From contig JBNGIS010015120.1 in the NCBI GenBank assembly GCA_049999725.1, positions 1 through 64,000 of the forward strand: a DNA stretch of 64,000 nucleotides. The letters run 5' to 3'. This DNA comes from Haplomitrium mnioides (lineage: Eukaryota; Marchantiophyta; Haplomitriopsida; Calobryales). The notes under the pieces are model-generated. The model did no database searches, had not been told where the DNA came from, and saw nothing but the letters and a program-made list of their open reading frames with translations. Both the position numbers and the translations under genes were made by a program. Positions 43,978-54,485 of the stretch are shown one piece after another. Numbering within the stretch: position 1 is the first letter of the stretch; each line of letters begins with the position of its first letter.

Positions 43978-45395
43978 CTAATTAAATTGGCCATCCATAT
44001 CAAGATTTTGAAGCCCAAGCAAGGCATTAATATTCAACAACTAGTGTCCCATCTGTGCATGGCAGCATTTTCAGTTCACGCGCTAGGTACTTCTGCCCAG
44101 AAAAAAAAAAAGAAAGAAGGTTGAGCCAGCTGAGGCTAAAAAAAAAAAAGAAACCGACTGCCTAGAAAAGAAAATGTTGTTCCAGCACCGATCATTGTGG
44201 AGGAGTCAGCCCCCTCAAAATCTATAGCAAGGTCGTCTTCTGCTGCCCCTTCGTCTTCATCACCAAGCAACTCTGGGCAAGAATCAGAGCAAGAGCCGAT
44301 TCAAGCTCCAACATCAAGAGAAAAAAAGCAATCCCACAAGGGGTTGCAAACTTTCCAGGAACTGGAGTAGGTAGAACCCTAGACAGTGTTTGAGGAAGAC
44401 AAAAACAAAATCAAGGAGTCTGCAATCCAGCAATGCAGATTCCGTGAAGAAACAATCACTATTATGCTAGAGAACTTGAATTTTCCGAAACCTAGACTGG
44501 ACAACTGGGGGCCTTTCCAATTTAGAAGGCTAAATGAAGATTTTGTTGAGCTTTAGGCGCAAAGAATGCTCACAAATAAATATGCGCATAGCTTCTTCAT
44601 CGTTGTTGTTGACCTTAAATGTTGGTTGAAGAACAAGTCAGAGTTTGATGTTATGAACCCTAACAAGGATTGCTACGAGATTGCAAGAGGCAATCACAAT
44701 GCTGCAACAAGGCAGCTATTAATCACAAAAAATGGAGAAAAGAATCCGACATTATTGCTCTGCAACTGCTATGTGTACGTAGGCTTTACACCAACAAAGA
44801 CCCGCATTTTTGCAACAGATAACAATCATGACCAGAGGTACAGGCTGGAAATGGCCTTTATTCAAAAGGTTAAATATTGGCATCAAAGATTTGTGGAAAG
44901 TGGGATGGTGTCATCCCAAAAATTGTAAAGAGAACTAGTGTTAGAAACCTTGGAGATAAAGCCCAAGTCAACACTTGAGAAGATAGTAACTTCTTAAGAC
45001 AACCGGTTCCAGTTGACATTCAAAAGTGGTGAGCTCTGGGATCTACAACAGAGCATATTTTCAATGTGGGAGAAGAATACAGTCAAGGGCTAGAATTCGA
45101 AAGCCAATGGATCTCAGAGTCTAAGAAGGGAGGACATGAAGTGGACATCTTGGAGGTCCCTTCAAGGTCTTCTTGACGAAGTAAAAATTTCAGTTTTGAA
45201 GCGGGTAGAAGCCGGAGAGCTTTCAATGGACGAAATGTCTCGAGAGGTAGAGAGACATAAAGTTTTGGCAATTATGGTTAAAATTTTTTGTTCAGGGATT
45301 TACAGCAACACTTGGGAGGAAGCAAAAGAGGACTACCTCTCCACACCGAGGAGTTCAAGATGGTTGCTTTCTATTCAAGCTTCGAGAAGTTTTTG
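43978..45395 (+). pseudogene. Methyltransferase copy 2, exon 2 main part
   Basis: The frame resumes as LIKLAIHIKILKPKQGINIQ. A Lys-rich linker with A-run slippage follows, then PSNSGQESEQEPIQAPTSRE and a TAG at 44368-44370 at exactly the place of the TAG in copy 1. The ParB-like region reads RMLTNKYAHSFFIVVVDLK, EIARGNHNAATRQLLITK, CNCYVYVGFTPTKTRIFATD and YWHQRFVESGMV. The arginine codon lost to TGA in copy 1 is present here (ARGNHN). The donor is TTTTTG/GTAAGT. Further stops occur near 44926, 44996 and 45093. Confidence 0.65.
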
Positions 45396-45481
45396 GTAAG
45401 TTATTTTTTCACACCACATTCATTTCTTTGGAGTTGTAGTGAATTTACTCTAAGTTGTCTTTTTTTTATAAAATAGATTTA

Positions 45482-48400
45482 GGGTCCATGCACGCATGGA
45501 CTTCGTTATCCAGGTGCGCCTTGACTTCACAGTCTAAGTGAGAGAGTGCACTTCAGGGGCAAGAAATTGAAAACAATCTAAAGATAGTTGAAGTGTTACT
45601 AATGACGGCCTAGGAAGAAGATGGTGCCGAGGAATGAAGAAATCTAGTCTTGTTGGAATGATCATCATGTTTTTTTTTTTTTGGTTTTTTTTGTTGTTGT
45701 GGTGACTTTGTCTTGTTTTAGGGGAAGTGATAAGGATAGCTTAAGGTAAGAGATACAATGAGGAAGGTGATTATGTAGTTTGATAATGAATTTTGTTTAT
45801 TTATTTTTACTAAAGTAGAATATTAGACTATAGTAGAGTAGTCAAGGGAAGATATTTGAATTATTAGAAGTAAAATAAAATAAAAGGAAAAAATGCAAAA
45901 ACTATCCTAAGATTTGAAGGCCGGCTGGCCTCTTAGTTACTCTAAACTACCCCCTAGTATCTAACTTGTTGAGTCGAAGGACAGTTTGCCATGTGCTCTG
46001 AACTAGATCCGTCTATGGGCAGATGAAAGATGCGGTAGTTGTATTCCCTATAAGGAGATGCTTCTCGAAAGAAGGAGAGAGAGAATGACTTATATACAGG
46101 TGTAGGCTCGTGGGAGATTGCTTATGGGATAAATGGAGAGTTGTCGTTCAACGAGCTTGGGAGTGCTATGATGCAGAAGCGATGGATTGATCCGCTTGGT
46201 TTCATGAATTTGATCGATTGTTGATGATTTTATGGAGGAATTTGATTGTGTTAAATCGATTCTAACTTGCGGTTGTGATTAGTTCATTTGTTGGTAGGAT
46301 TAGATTCAACACTTAACACAAAAGAGATCAGCCAGCTGCGGTGGAGATTTCTCCGTGAACATCCCTGATGTGTGGAGCTCTTTAGGAATGCCCTTGCGAC
46401 AAAGAATGGAATTGGCGCAACATGAGAAGAATGATGACTTGGAGATGGGATCTGCAGGTTGGATTGGATCAGTAAAATTGAAGAGGAGGATTTGATCACT
46501 AATATTCAAGAGTCCGACGGGTCCAATGTTTTGAAGATTCCGAAGGGTCAGAAGATTCCGAATATTCTGTGTTTTCAAAGAGTTTGTGTTCCATTGTTCC
46601 GTTGTTCCGTTGTTACAATGAGTGCAAAATGTATGAAGAGTTCTTATACCAAGCATTAGAAGTTACGAGGAACGGTTCGAAACCGAATCCTCTGAAGTGG
46701 GGATCTCGGTTAATATGGATCCGATGGAACCTCCGAAGTGAGGATCTTGGTTAATATGGATCCAATGGAGCCTCCAAAGTGGGGAGCCCGCTTAAGAGGG
46801 ATTCGATGTGGAAGATCTGAGGACCGAATCAGAAGATTGCCTCGAGCGAAAGAAAGGGGGATAAAAAAGAATGAGCCGAAGGGGTGATCTGTCAAAGATT
46901 CAAATCGATTGGGAAGAAAGCGGTAAGCTTGAAAGTTTGAATCGTACATTTCAAAGCATTCAAATGAAGGAGGAGGTGTGAGGAGTCCTGCGAAGGAAGA
47001 TCTCTGTGTGAAGTCACTGCGAGCAACAATCCCTCAGTTGTGAAGGATGAGTCTGCCTACAAAAGGTTGATCTACAGTGTGAATTGCCTTGCAATGAAGG
47101 CTGGAAGGAAGGAGGCCTTTCAAACAATCGGGCTCTGCAACAAAAAGGTTTTGATTTAAATGAGCGCCATGCATTAGCGTATGCATTGTTCTTATAGAAA
47201 GTGTTTGAATGAGAAGTTACGTTTTGAGGGAGCTATTCAATGTTCTTATAGCAAGCTGATTGAAAGGTTAGTGTAAGTGGAGTTGTGAAGAGTTCCTATA
47301 TCAAGCTAGGTGAAGAGTGGGAAGATCGAGCGGTCAAAGGAGTGACTTGTTGCCGATTTGAACCTGATTAGAAGTTCGACGAAGGCATTTGAATAAAATT
47401 AGTGAATTAGTAAAGAAGTCTAATTTTCTTTATATGAACTATTAAGAGATTTTGTTCTAGTGATGAGGGGAAATTAGAGTTAGCTCTGTTCTTGGATTGA
47501 GAGGAAGGTATGAAGAGATGAGTTTACAAGGATGATCCAGAGAGCTCTGGGTCATGTCAAGAAACAGATGAGGCGCGTGCTTCAGGAGCGGGTGGTAAAG
47601 ATATATTATCTATAGTATGTTAGATAGAGTAGTATAGTTAGAAATGTGTGATTAGACAGGTTAGTGTTGGTAGTAGTTACAGAAATTAGTTTTTCTTACT
47701 AGCAGTGGTTAGATTACCATAGTTAGTTATTAGTTTAGTTGTTAGACAAGGTTAGTTGCGAGGAGGTATAAGTCCAATAGGCTGGCCTTACTTCCTTGGA
47801 GATGAACACATGTGTATTATTTTATTCTCTTCATTTTATAAAGTTTCTATTTTTTCTCTTGAAGAGCCCCATGTTGTTGAGTGCTGGTGGCAGTTGCATT
47901 TGAGGACATGTAATGAGATCAAAATTGGAATGTGATTGAGGATGAAGAATCAACAAATTGTGCAGTAATCAACAGTGAAAAGCAAATCAAATACTGTGAA
48001 GGGCATGCTAGGGGAGTATCTAGGTGGCATCCTTATCACGTTTTTGTTGTTCTTTTGATTTTTGAATCGTTTGGTGGATTACTCTACAAGTGTGTAGCAG
48101 CAAAGAGTGTGTAGAAAAAGTGGAGGCTATACTTAGATTTCATATGCTAATCTAAGTGTGAAGGCATCCTTTTTTCTAAAGTTAAAGTGTGTTGGTTGCT
48201 GCATATAATAGATTAATTTGGTTGCTCTACAAATGCTACAGAAGATTCCACAATTAGTATGTAACAGCAAATAGCAGTTAGGGGTCTATTGGTCGTTGTA
48301 GAAGTTGAGTGGAAAAGGAAAGGTAAAAGCAATCCGGACCAGGTCCAGGAAGGACTGGTCTGGGAGGCTTCAGGTTCAGTTTGCCTTTAAAAACTGAAGT

Positions 48401-48840
48401 GGCAGAAATCATAAAGACAACTCAAAAATGCTTTACTCCATGTGGGTTCGATACATAATCAACGTAGTTTGATTTGGAATACTCCAGAGAGGGTTGCAAC
48501 ACTAAGCGCAAAAGGACTTTGCAGTCCATGCGCGCATGGACTTCGAAGTTCTTGTGAGCATGGATAGCGAAGTCCTTGCGAGCATGGACTTTGAATTCCT
48601 TTCGTGCTTAGATTGCAAAGTCCAAAAGTGCTTGGACAGCGTATCCATGGACGGTTGGACTTCGAAGTCCATGCGCGCAAGGACTTTGAAGTCAATGCGC
48701 ACAAGGACTTTGAAGTCAATGCGCACAAGGACCTCGCAGTCCATGCGTGCATAGACTTCTCAGTCCAAACGCCAAGATTTTGCATTCCAACCACGCAAGG
48801 ACTGTGAAGTCCAAGCGCACAAGGATTTATGTGTCTCTAT
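45482..48840. repeat. Palindromic 24-bp minisatellite, intron 2 of copy 2 (split)
   Basis: The parts are 45482-45538 and 48507-48840. Units include TCCATGCACGCATGGA and TCCATGCGCGCATGGA with CTTCGAAG or CTTTGAAG. The array is interrupted by the solo LTR 45539-48501. Its counterpart in copy 1 has 16 units. Confidence 0.85.
45539..48501 (+). mobile_element. 3.0-kb solo LTR inserted in intronic array
   Basis: The perfect TSD CTAAG (45534-45538, 48502-48506) flanks TGAGAGAGTGC...GGGTTGCAACA. The interior (46680-46810) carries the CCGAAGTGGGGA / CGCTTAAGAGGGATTCGATG motif set of the Tat-like LTR, and 45920-46150 resembles 4850-5080 of the other large LTR. No internal coding domain; open frames such as 46306-46656 and 47932-48114 are not recognisable. 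Confidence 0.75.
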
Positions 48841-48897
48841 TTAGTATTTGATTTGTTTTTGTCCTCTAGTATTGCTTTCTATTTTTGCTATGTGTAG

Positions 48898-49439
48898 GGG
48901 ACAAAATGTTCAAACATTAGTTGGCAAAAAAATTGACAGTAGTTGCAAAAGATCAAAAAAGATCAAGGGTCAAAGAAGCCCTAGAAGATCACGACCATGC
49001 TCCCATTTTTGTTTCTTATCCTCTAGCTTTTCTTCTTCATTGTCAAAAAGCTAGAGAGTGGAAATCAAGGCAACAAAGCGGTGTTGCATTCCTTTCAACT
49101 GAAGGAGTTGTGAGAGACGAGGACAAGGACTTACTGTCTTATGTTGTTGGTCTCAACATGGGATTTTACCAAGTTCATGGGGAGGCCAACAGTTGACAGT
49201 TGAAGAGCTTAGTGAAACCTATGTGTTTCACTTTGGCTATTGCAGATATTCCTTACGGTTACAACCTTAAGGAATGTAAGCATGACGATTTTGAAGCATT
49301 TCAAAAGATGATATTTTTGATATGACTTCATTTTTTGCTGCAATCACAACGTTGGATTTTTGGTCTTTTGTTATTATACATTCGTTGCAACAATTTAGCA
49401 TCGTCGAGAGTGCTCTTGTACAATCGACCACGGCATCTG
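48898..49439 (+). pseudogene. Methyltransferase copy 2, exon 3
   Basis: The acceptor GTGTAG is intact before GGGACAAAATG. It encodes LAKKLTVVAKDQKRSR, LLHCQKAREWKSRQQSG, GVVRDEDKDLLSY, then a TGA for a residue after GEANS, then FTLAIADIPYGYNLKECKHD, with the D-I-P-Y-G motif IV at about 49244-49264. A one-base loss near 49290 and a deletion near 49418 shift the frame. QQ (where copy 1 has two TAGs) is intact. Confidence 0.7.
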
Positions 49440-49545
49440 GTAAGGTCTTCTTGGATTTTTTAGTTTTTAATTTCTCTTTTCTACTTTTCTTACACTTTGG
49501 TTACAATGTTTGATTTGTTTGTTTTTCTTTTTACATGGACAAAAG

Positions 49546-50167
49546 CAACATTCATCATTTTAGTGGCCCTCGAATTGCACATGCCCACAAATATTGGATT
49601 GTGGGCTACTGGACGAAAGAGAGAAAGAGAAGCATGAGGCTTTTTAATTTGCAACCTGCTCTTGCAACTCGACTACCTCGGAAAATAATAAGTAGTGTTT
49701 TTAGTTGTCATGTGGTTTTTGCAAAACTTAAACATCTAATAGATGATGTTTATGTCAATGTTTATCAAACGCCGCAAGCTCTTTACAATTTTTTCATCAA
49801 CCATTTGTCAACAGAGCAGGATTGGATCATAGATCTTTGCTCTGGGTCAAACACAAGCCTTGTTTGTGCTTTAAAGCTAATGCAAAACTGCATCGCGATG
49901 GAATATGATAGACATCAGTCTATCTACATTCCCTAGAGAGTTTTGACGATGGCTTCCTTGCCATCCGATGTGACTGAGTCACAAATAATCTATGCATACT
50001 ACAAGAAACATGTTCCTTTTGGTATTGCAGGTGGTAGTGGTGATTTTATCGCAATATCTGGGACTGGAAAGTCTTGACAGAACTCTCTAGCGGCTGTAGA
50101 TGCTCAGCCTTTTGATTTAGATGAGACAATTCCTCCCAAGGAGGATAGAGCCGGAGCATCTGTTTGA
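49546..50167 (+). pseudogene. Methyltransferase copy 2, exon 4
   Basis: SGPRIAHAHKYWIVGYWTK, then PQALYNFFINHLSTEQDWI and DLCSGSNTSLVCALKLMQNC (49832 on). The third glycine of the SAM-binding loop is Asn and the next is Ser, so cofactor binding is probably lost. A TAG follows SIYIP. The tail reads TESQIIYAYYKKHVPFG, GDFIAISGTGKS, a TGA, then FDLDETIPPKEDRAGASV and TGA at 50165-50167. Confidence 0.75.
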
Positions 50168-50182
50168 ACAAATTGGTTTATC

Positions 50183-50188
50183 AATAAA
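50183..50188 (+). terminator. Poly(A) signal, methyltransferase copy 2
   Basis: AATAAA lies 16 bp after the stop, aligned with AATAAA at 4246 in copy 1. Confidence 0.55.
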
Positions 50189-50317
50189 GTGTTTTTTTTA
50201 CAAAGTTTTATTTGCCAAAGTTTCAACTTGTTGCATTCCCAATCCATTTCAAGTCTTTTCATCACGATTCAATTTGGTGTGCCTAAGAATGGTTTGGAGT
50301 CAATTGTTTCTATAAGA

Positions 50318-50745
50318 ATGGTTTGGAGTCCATGTGCACACGGGCTTGGAGTCCATGCGTACAGGAGCTCCAGCAATCTATAGCCGCATAGGCTTTACGT
50401 TCTAGTTTAGAGTCTACGTGCATATAAGCTTTCTAGTTCTCGTTCGGAGTCTTTGCACGTATAAGCTTTAAGGTTCTTGTTCAGAGTCTCTGCACTTCTA
50501 AGCTACAAGGTTCTCGTTCAAAGTCTATGTGTGCATAGGCTTTAGGGTTCTTGTTTAGAGTCTAAGCGCGCAAAAGCTTTAGGGTTCTCATTCAAAGTCT
50601 ATACTTGCATAGCCTTAATGTTCTCATTCAGAGTCCTTGTACGTAAAGGCTTTAGGATTCTTGTTCGAAGTCTTTGTGTGCATAGGCTTTAGGGTTCTAG
50701 TTTGGAATCTATGCTTGTCTAGTATTTAACAACTACGATGCTCCT
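50318..50745. repeat. Right subterminal palindromic array
   Basis: About nine units of roughly 45 bp, for example GTCTATGTGTGCATAGGC followed by TTTAGGGTTCTTGTTTAGA. The core is an imperfect palindrome (TCTATG/CATAGG), related to the intron units but with a longer spacer. It corresponds to 4432-4596 plus 6916-7100 in copy 1. Confidence 0.85.
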
Positions 50746-51014
50746 AGTCTGGTTCAAAGTCTGTATACGACTAGACATTCACGTTTGCCTATAATTTGTT
50801 TTCATAAAAAGATATATATTTTTAAAATTTTGATGAATTTAGTGTATTCACAATAGTGTGAGGTTTTAATAAAATATTTTAATAACCAAAATGCTTGTTT
50901 TCTAAGGTGTTTATTATAAAGAAAATTTTAAAATATAATCTTAATGGAAAATATGCAATTTGTATTTAAAAAAAAAAACGATTTTCTTTGCGAAAGAAAG
51001 ATCACAAACGTAAA

Positions 51015-51114
51015 ATTGATTTTTTTTCAATACCAAATCACAAAAAATAATATTTGCTACTACAAAGTGAAACAAGAACTCAGTAGCGGTTCTTGGTTCA
51101 AAGAAGTGGTTGTT
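51015..51114 (-). repeat. Right terminal inverted repeat
   Basis: On the minus strand from 51114: AACAACCACTTCTTTGAA, CCAAGAACCGCTACTGAG, then TTTGTGATTTGGTATTGAA. It is the reverse-oriented partner of 31753-31850. Confidence 0.7.
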
Positions 51115-51215
51115 TCTTAGCTTTTGCTTGCTTATTAGTATTGAGCTGCATAACTTCATTAGATCTATCTTGGAGTTGCTACTTATTTGGAAGTTTGTCT
51201 TTCAGATCTTTTACA

Positions 51216-51874
51216 TTGGTATCAGAGCAAGGTTCATTTTGATGGAGAGATATATGGAGAATAAAAAAACAATGATTCAAGCAATACATCAACAAATTAA
51301 ACATCTTTCTTGCCTTTTGGAAATTCAAATGAAAGTGCAAAAAAGAGCACATTTTCAAGAAGAAGAAAGCTATATAAGGTTGCTCAAACCAAAAGCATTT
51401 GATATGAAGACGATTCTATACGCGTTTGAGAATTTGTTTTTCAATTGCAAAGAATACTTTGAGCTACAAACATCTGAGAAGATGGTTGAAGAATTCTATT
51501 TTATGCAAGTGAATTGGAAAGAGTTGCAAAAAACTTGGTGGAGATATTAAATAGAGCAAGCTCAATGTGGATTTATTACTCTGATTGCTTCTTCACGAGA
51601 GTTCAAAGAAGTGGTGAATTAAAGATTTAAGGTTTTGAATGCTCCAAAGATGGCAAGAGATTGATTGGCATAAATGAAGTAGTGGGTAGAGTAAAGAGCC
51701 ATTTCACACAATTTAAGATTATCATTATACAAATTCTTTATAAAAGCAAAAGAGAAGCTTTGGATTGATTTAATCAAGGATTGAAGACTCACACTAGAAT
51801 AGAAGTGGTAGTGAGAGACCCATCTCAACTAGAAGAAGCAATACACATGGTTAAATGAGACAACTCAATTCTAG
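51216..51874 (+). pseudogene. Array internal segment 6: gag fragment
   Basis: Begins with the intact PBS TTGGTATCAGAGC, then MERYMENKKTMIQAIHQQIKH, EEESYIRLLKPKAFDMK and TWWRY before TAA. It ends in gag sequence fused to LTR 7. Confidence 0.75.
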
Positions 51875-52342
51875 TATAACAGTTTAAGCATGATGTTGTG
51901 CTATCTATAAGAAAATAGAGAGGAGTGAAGGAAGTGGTAGGGGTCACTTTTAGGGTTGAAATTATTTTAAGATTACTTACTGTTGAGGTTACTTCAAGTG
52001 AAGTGGTATAAGGTTACTTTTATGGTTGAAGTGAGATAAGATTACTTGCCTTCAAAGTTACTTTTAGAGAAGTAAGATAAGATCACTTTTAGAGCTGAAA
52101 TGGGAAGTAACTTGTGAGTAAAACAAGAGGGATGACACCTTCTTCTCTTGTGTATATGAAAGGGCTTCATAGCCCCACTATTCATTATGGAGTTCTTCTC
52201 AATTCAATTTGGCTCTTTTGTTGCTTGGCTTTGGCTTGCATTCTTGGCTTTTGCTTGCTTATTGGTCTTGTGTTACATAAGTCTACTAGAGTTGTCTTGG
52301 AGTTGCTACTTATTTGGAAGTTGGTCTTTGAGTTATTTTACA
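51875..52342 (+). repeat. Array LTR 7
   Basis: Begins TATAACAGTTTAAGC (decayed TGTAATAG), ends TTTTACA; 468 bp. Confidence 0.8.
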
Positions 52343-52999
52343 TTAGTATCAAAGCGAGGTTCTTTTTTATGCAGAGTTATATGGAGAATCAAGAAGTCAT
52401 GATTCAAGCAATGCATGAACAAATTGAACATCTTTCCAGCATTTTGGAAATTCAAATGCAAGTGGGGAAAAAACACATTTTCAAGAAGAAGAAAGTCATA
52501 TACAGTTTCCAAACCAAAAGAATATGATAGGAAGACAATTCTTGATGCGTTTGAGAATTTCTTATTCAATTGCAATGAATATTTTGAGGCTACAAACATC
52601 ACAAAAGATGTTGAGGAATTCTATTTGCTGCAAATCAATTAGATGGAGTTGTAAGAACTTGGTGGAGATATCAAATAGAGCAAACTCAACGTGGATTTTT
52701 TTCTCTGATTGTTTCTTGACAAGAGTTGAAAGAATAGGTGAATTTAAGATTTAATGTTCTGAATGCTCCAAAAATGGCAAGAGATTGATTGTTAGAAATG
52801 AAGCAGTGGGGTATAGTAAGGAGCTATGTCACACAATTTTAGATTATCATTATACAATATCCTAATATAGGCAAAATAAAAGCTTTGGATCAATTTAATT
52901 TAGGATTGAGGCATCACACTAGAATAGAAGAGGCAATGACAGAGCTCTTTTAACTTGTAGAAGCAATGCACATGGCTAAACAATACAACTCATTATTAG
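52343..52999 (+). pseudogene. Array internal segment 7: gag fragment
   Basis: PBS TTAGTATCAAAGCG, then QSYMENQEVMIQAMHEQIEH, KEYDRKTILDAFENFLFNC in the next frame, and VRTWWRYQIEQTQ. The junction to LTR 8 is CATTATTAG/TGTAATAT. Confidence 0.75.
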
Positions 53000-53345
53000 T
53001 GTAATATTTAAAACATGATGTTGTGCTATTTACAAGAAAATAGAGAGAAGTGAAGAAAGTGGTAGGGGGTCACTTGTAGGGTTGAAATTATTTTAAGGTT
53101 AAATTGGAAGTGATTTGTCAGTGAATAAAGAGGGATGACATCTTATTCTCTTGTGTAAATAGAAGGGCTTCATAGCCTCACTCTTTATTCTGAAGTTCCT
53201 CTCAATTTGGTTTGGCTCTTTGGTTGCTTGGCTTTGGCTTGCACTCTTGGCTTTTGCTTGCTTATTGGTCTTGAGTTGCATGACTCTACTAGAGTTATCT
53301 TGGAGTTGCTACTTATTTGAAAGTTGGTCTTTGAGTTATTTTACA
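53000..53345 (+). repeat. Array LTR 8 (internally deleted)
   Basis: 346 bp; about 120 bp in the middle are missing between ATTTTAAGGTT and AAATTGGAAG (near 53100). Confidence 0.8.
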
Positions 53346-54005
53346 TTGGTATGAGAGCGAGGTTCATTTTTATGGAGAGTTATATGGAGAATCAAGAAGC
53401 AATGATTCAAACAATGCATCAACAAATTGAACATCTTTCTTGCCTTTTGGAAATTCAAATGCAAGTGGGGAAAAAAAGCACAATTTCAAGAAGAAGAAAG
53501 TCATATGTGGTTGCTCAAACCAAAAGCATATGATAGGAAGACAATTCTAAATGGGTTGAGGAATTTTTTATTTAATTATAAGGAATATTTTGAGGCTACA
53601 AACATCAGAGAAGATGTTGAAGAACTCTATTTGCTGCAAGCCAATTGGATGGAGTTGTAAGAACTTGGTGGAGATATCAAATAGAGCAAGCTCAATGTGG
53701 ATTTGTTTCTCTTACTACTTCTTGATGAGAGTTCAAAGAAGTGGTGAATTTAAGATTTAAGACTTTGAATACTCCAAAGATGGCAAGAGATTGATTGGTT
53801 GAAATAAAGCAGTGGGGTACAATAAGGAGCTATGTCACGCAATTTCAGATTATCATTATATGAATTCCTTATATACGGAAAAGAGAAGCTTTGGATCAAT
53901 TTAATGAGGGATTGAAGCCTTACATTAGAACGGAAGTGGCAGTAAGAAAGCCCTTTCAACTAGAAGAAGAAATGCACATGGCTAAACAATACATCTCACT
54001 ACTAG
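53346..54005 (+). pseudogene. Array internal segment 8: gag fragment
   Basis: PBS-like TTGGTATGAGAGCG, then MESYMENQEAMIQTMHQQIE and AYDRKTILNGLRNFLFNYKE. It ends ...CACTACTAG next to LTR 9. Confidence 0.75.
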
Positions 54006-54447
54006 TGTAGTAGTACAAGCATAATGTTGTGATATTTAAAAAAAAAAAAAAAGGAGTGAAGAAAAATGTAAAGGGTTATTTTTAGGGTTGAATTGAGATA
54101 AGATTACTTGTCTTTGAAATTACTTTGAGAGCTTTTAGGGTTGAATTTAGAAGTCACTTTTTAGTGAGCAATTTTAGGGTTGAAATTAGAAGTAGCTTCT
54201 AAGTGATCAATTCTAGAGTTGAAATTAGAAGTGACTTGTAAGTGAAGAAAGAGGGATGACACCTGCTTTTGTTGTATAAATAGAAGGGTTTCATAGCCCT
54301 ACTACTCATTTTAGAGTTCCTATCAAATCACTTAGGTTCTTTGGTTGCTTGGTTTTTACTTGTCTCATTGGTATTTGGTTGAAGAACTCTATTAGAGTTC
54401 ACTATGAGTTTTTACTCATTTGGATTTGGTCTTTGAGTTCCTTTATA
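54006..54447 (+). repeat. Array LTR 9 / 5' LTR of chromovirus C
   Basis: Begins TGTAGTAGTACAAGC, contains an A-run at 54030-54050 and a partly duplicated block of TTTTAGGGTTGAAATTAGAAG near 54120-54240, ends CTTTATA. Confidence 0.8.
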
Positions 54448-54485
54448 TTGGTATCAGAGCTATTTTTTTTTGTGTGGTGAGCTAC

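Larger units (their letters stand above)
38077..50167 (+). pseudogene. ParB-like / beta-class DNA methyltransferase, copy 2
   Basis: The model by pairwise comparison with copy 1 has exon 1 38077-38436; exon 2 38925-38987 plus 43978-45395 (split by a chromovirus); exon 3 48898-49439; exon 4 49546-50167. Total coding length is about 3.0 kb, roughly 1000 residues. Motif IV reads DIPYGYN; motif I reads DLCSGSNTS, where copy 1 has SGSGTG, so the SAM-binding glycine is lost here. Splice borders GTAATT, GTAAGT, GTAAGG and acceptors TTTTTAG, GTGTAG, AAAAG are intact. Stops include TGA 38362, TAG 38931, TAG 44368 (shared with copy 1), further stops in exon 2, and a TAG in exon 4. The gene lies head-to-head with the DUF7869 gene. 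Confidence 0.75.
31753..51114. mobile_element. Two-gene terminal-inverted-repeat DNA element
   Basis: The ends are imperfect inverted repeats of about 100 bp: AACAACCGCTACTTTGAA on the left and, reverse complemented, AACAACCACTTCTTTGAA on the right, with further matching blocks (GCTACT, TTTGTGATTT, TTCAAAAA). They sit precisely at the break in LTR 6, with TTTT on the left and TCTT on the right as a possible short imperfect TSD. Inside are a minus-strand DUF7869 pseudogene and a plus-strand methyltransferase pseudogene sharing a central divergent promoter region, with palindromic arrays near both ends. Two nested retroelements add about 8 kb; net size about 11.4 kb. I do not recognise the family. 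Confidence 0.7.
31379..51215 (+). repeat. Array LTR 6 (31379-31752 and 51115-51215)
   Basis: Starts TGTAATAGTTTAAGC, breaks off in TTGGCTTACACTTTT at 31752, and resumes at 51115 as TCTTAGCTTTTGCTTGC, ending CTTTTACA. The joined length of about 470 bp equals its neighbours. The break is the insertion site of the DNA element 31753-51114. Confidence 0.8.
8603..54005 (+). mobile_element. Tandem LTR-gag array (eight short units, heavily interrupted)
   Basis: LTRs of one family alternate head-to-tail with gag-only internal segments with no host DNA between them: LTR starts at 8603, 17996, 19110, 20238, 30255, 31379, 51875 and 53000, then 54006. Uninterrupted units are about 1.0-1.13 kb. Each internal segment begins with a PBS-like TTGGTATCAAAGAG and ends in gag sequence (CAATGCACATGGCTGAA...CTACTAG) fused directly to the next LTR's TGTAATAG. 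No unit has protease, polymerase or a polypurine tract. The pattern suggests tandem duplication of a deletion derivative of the chromovirus-like family. Confidence 0.8.
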
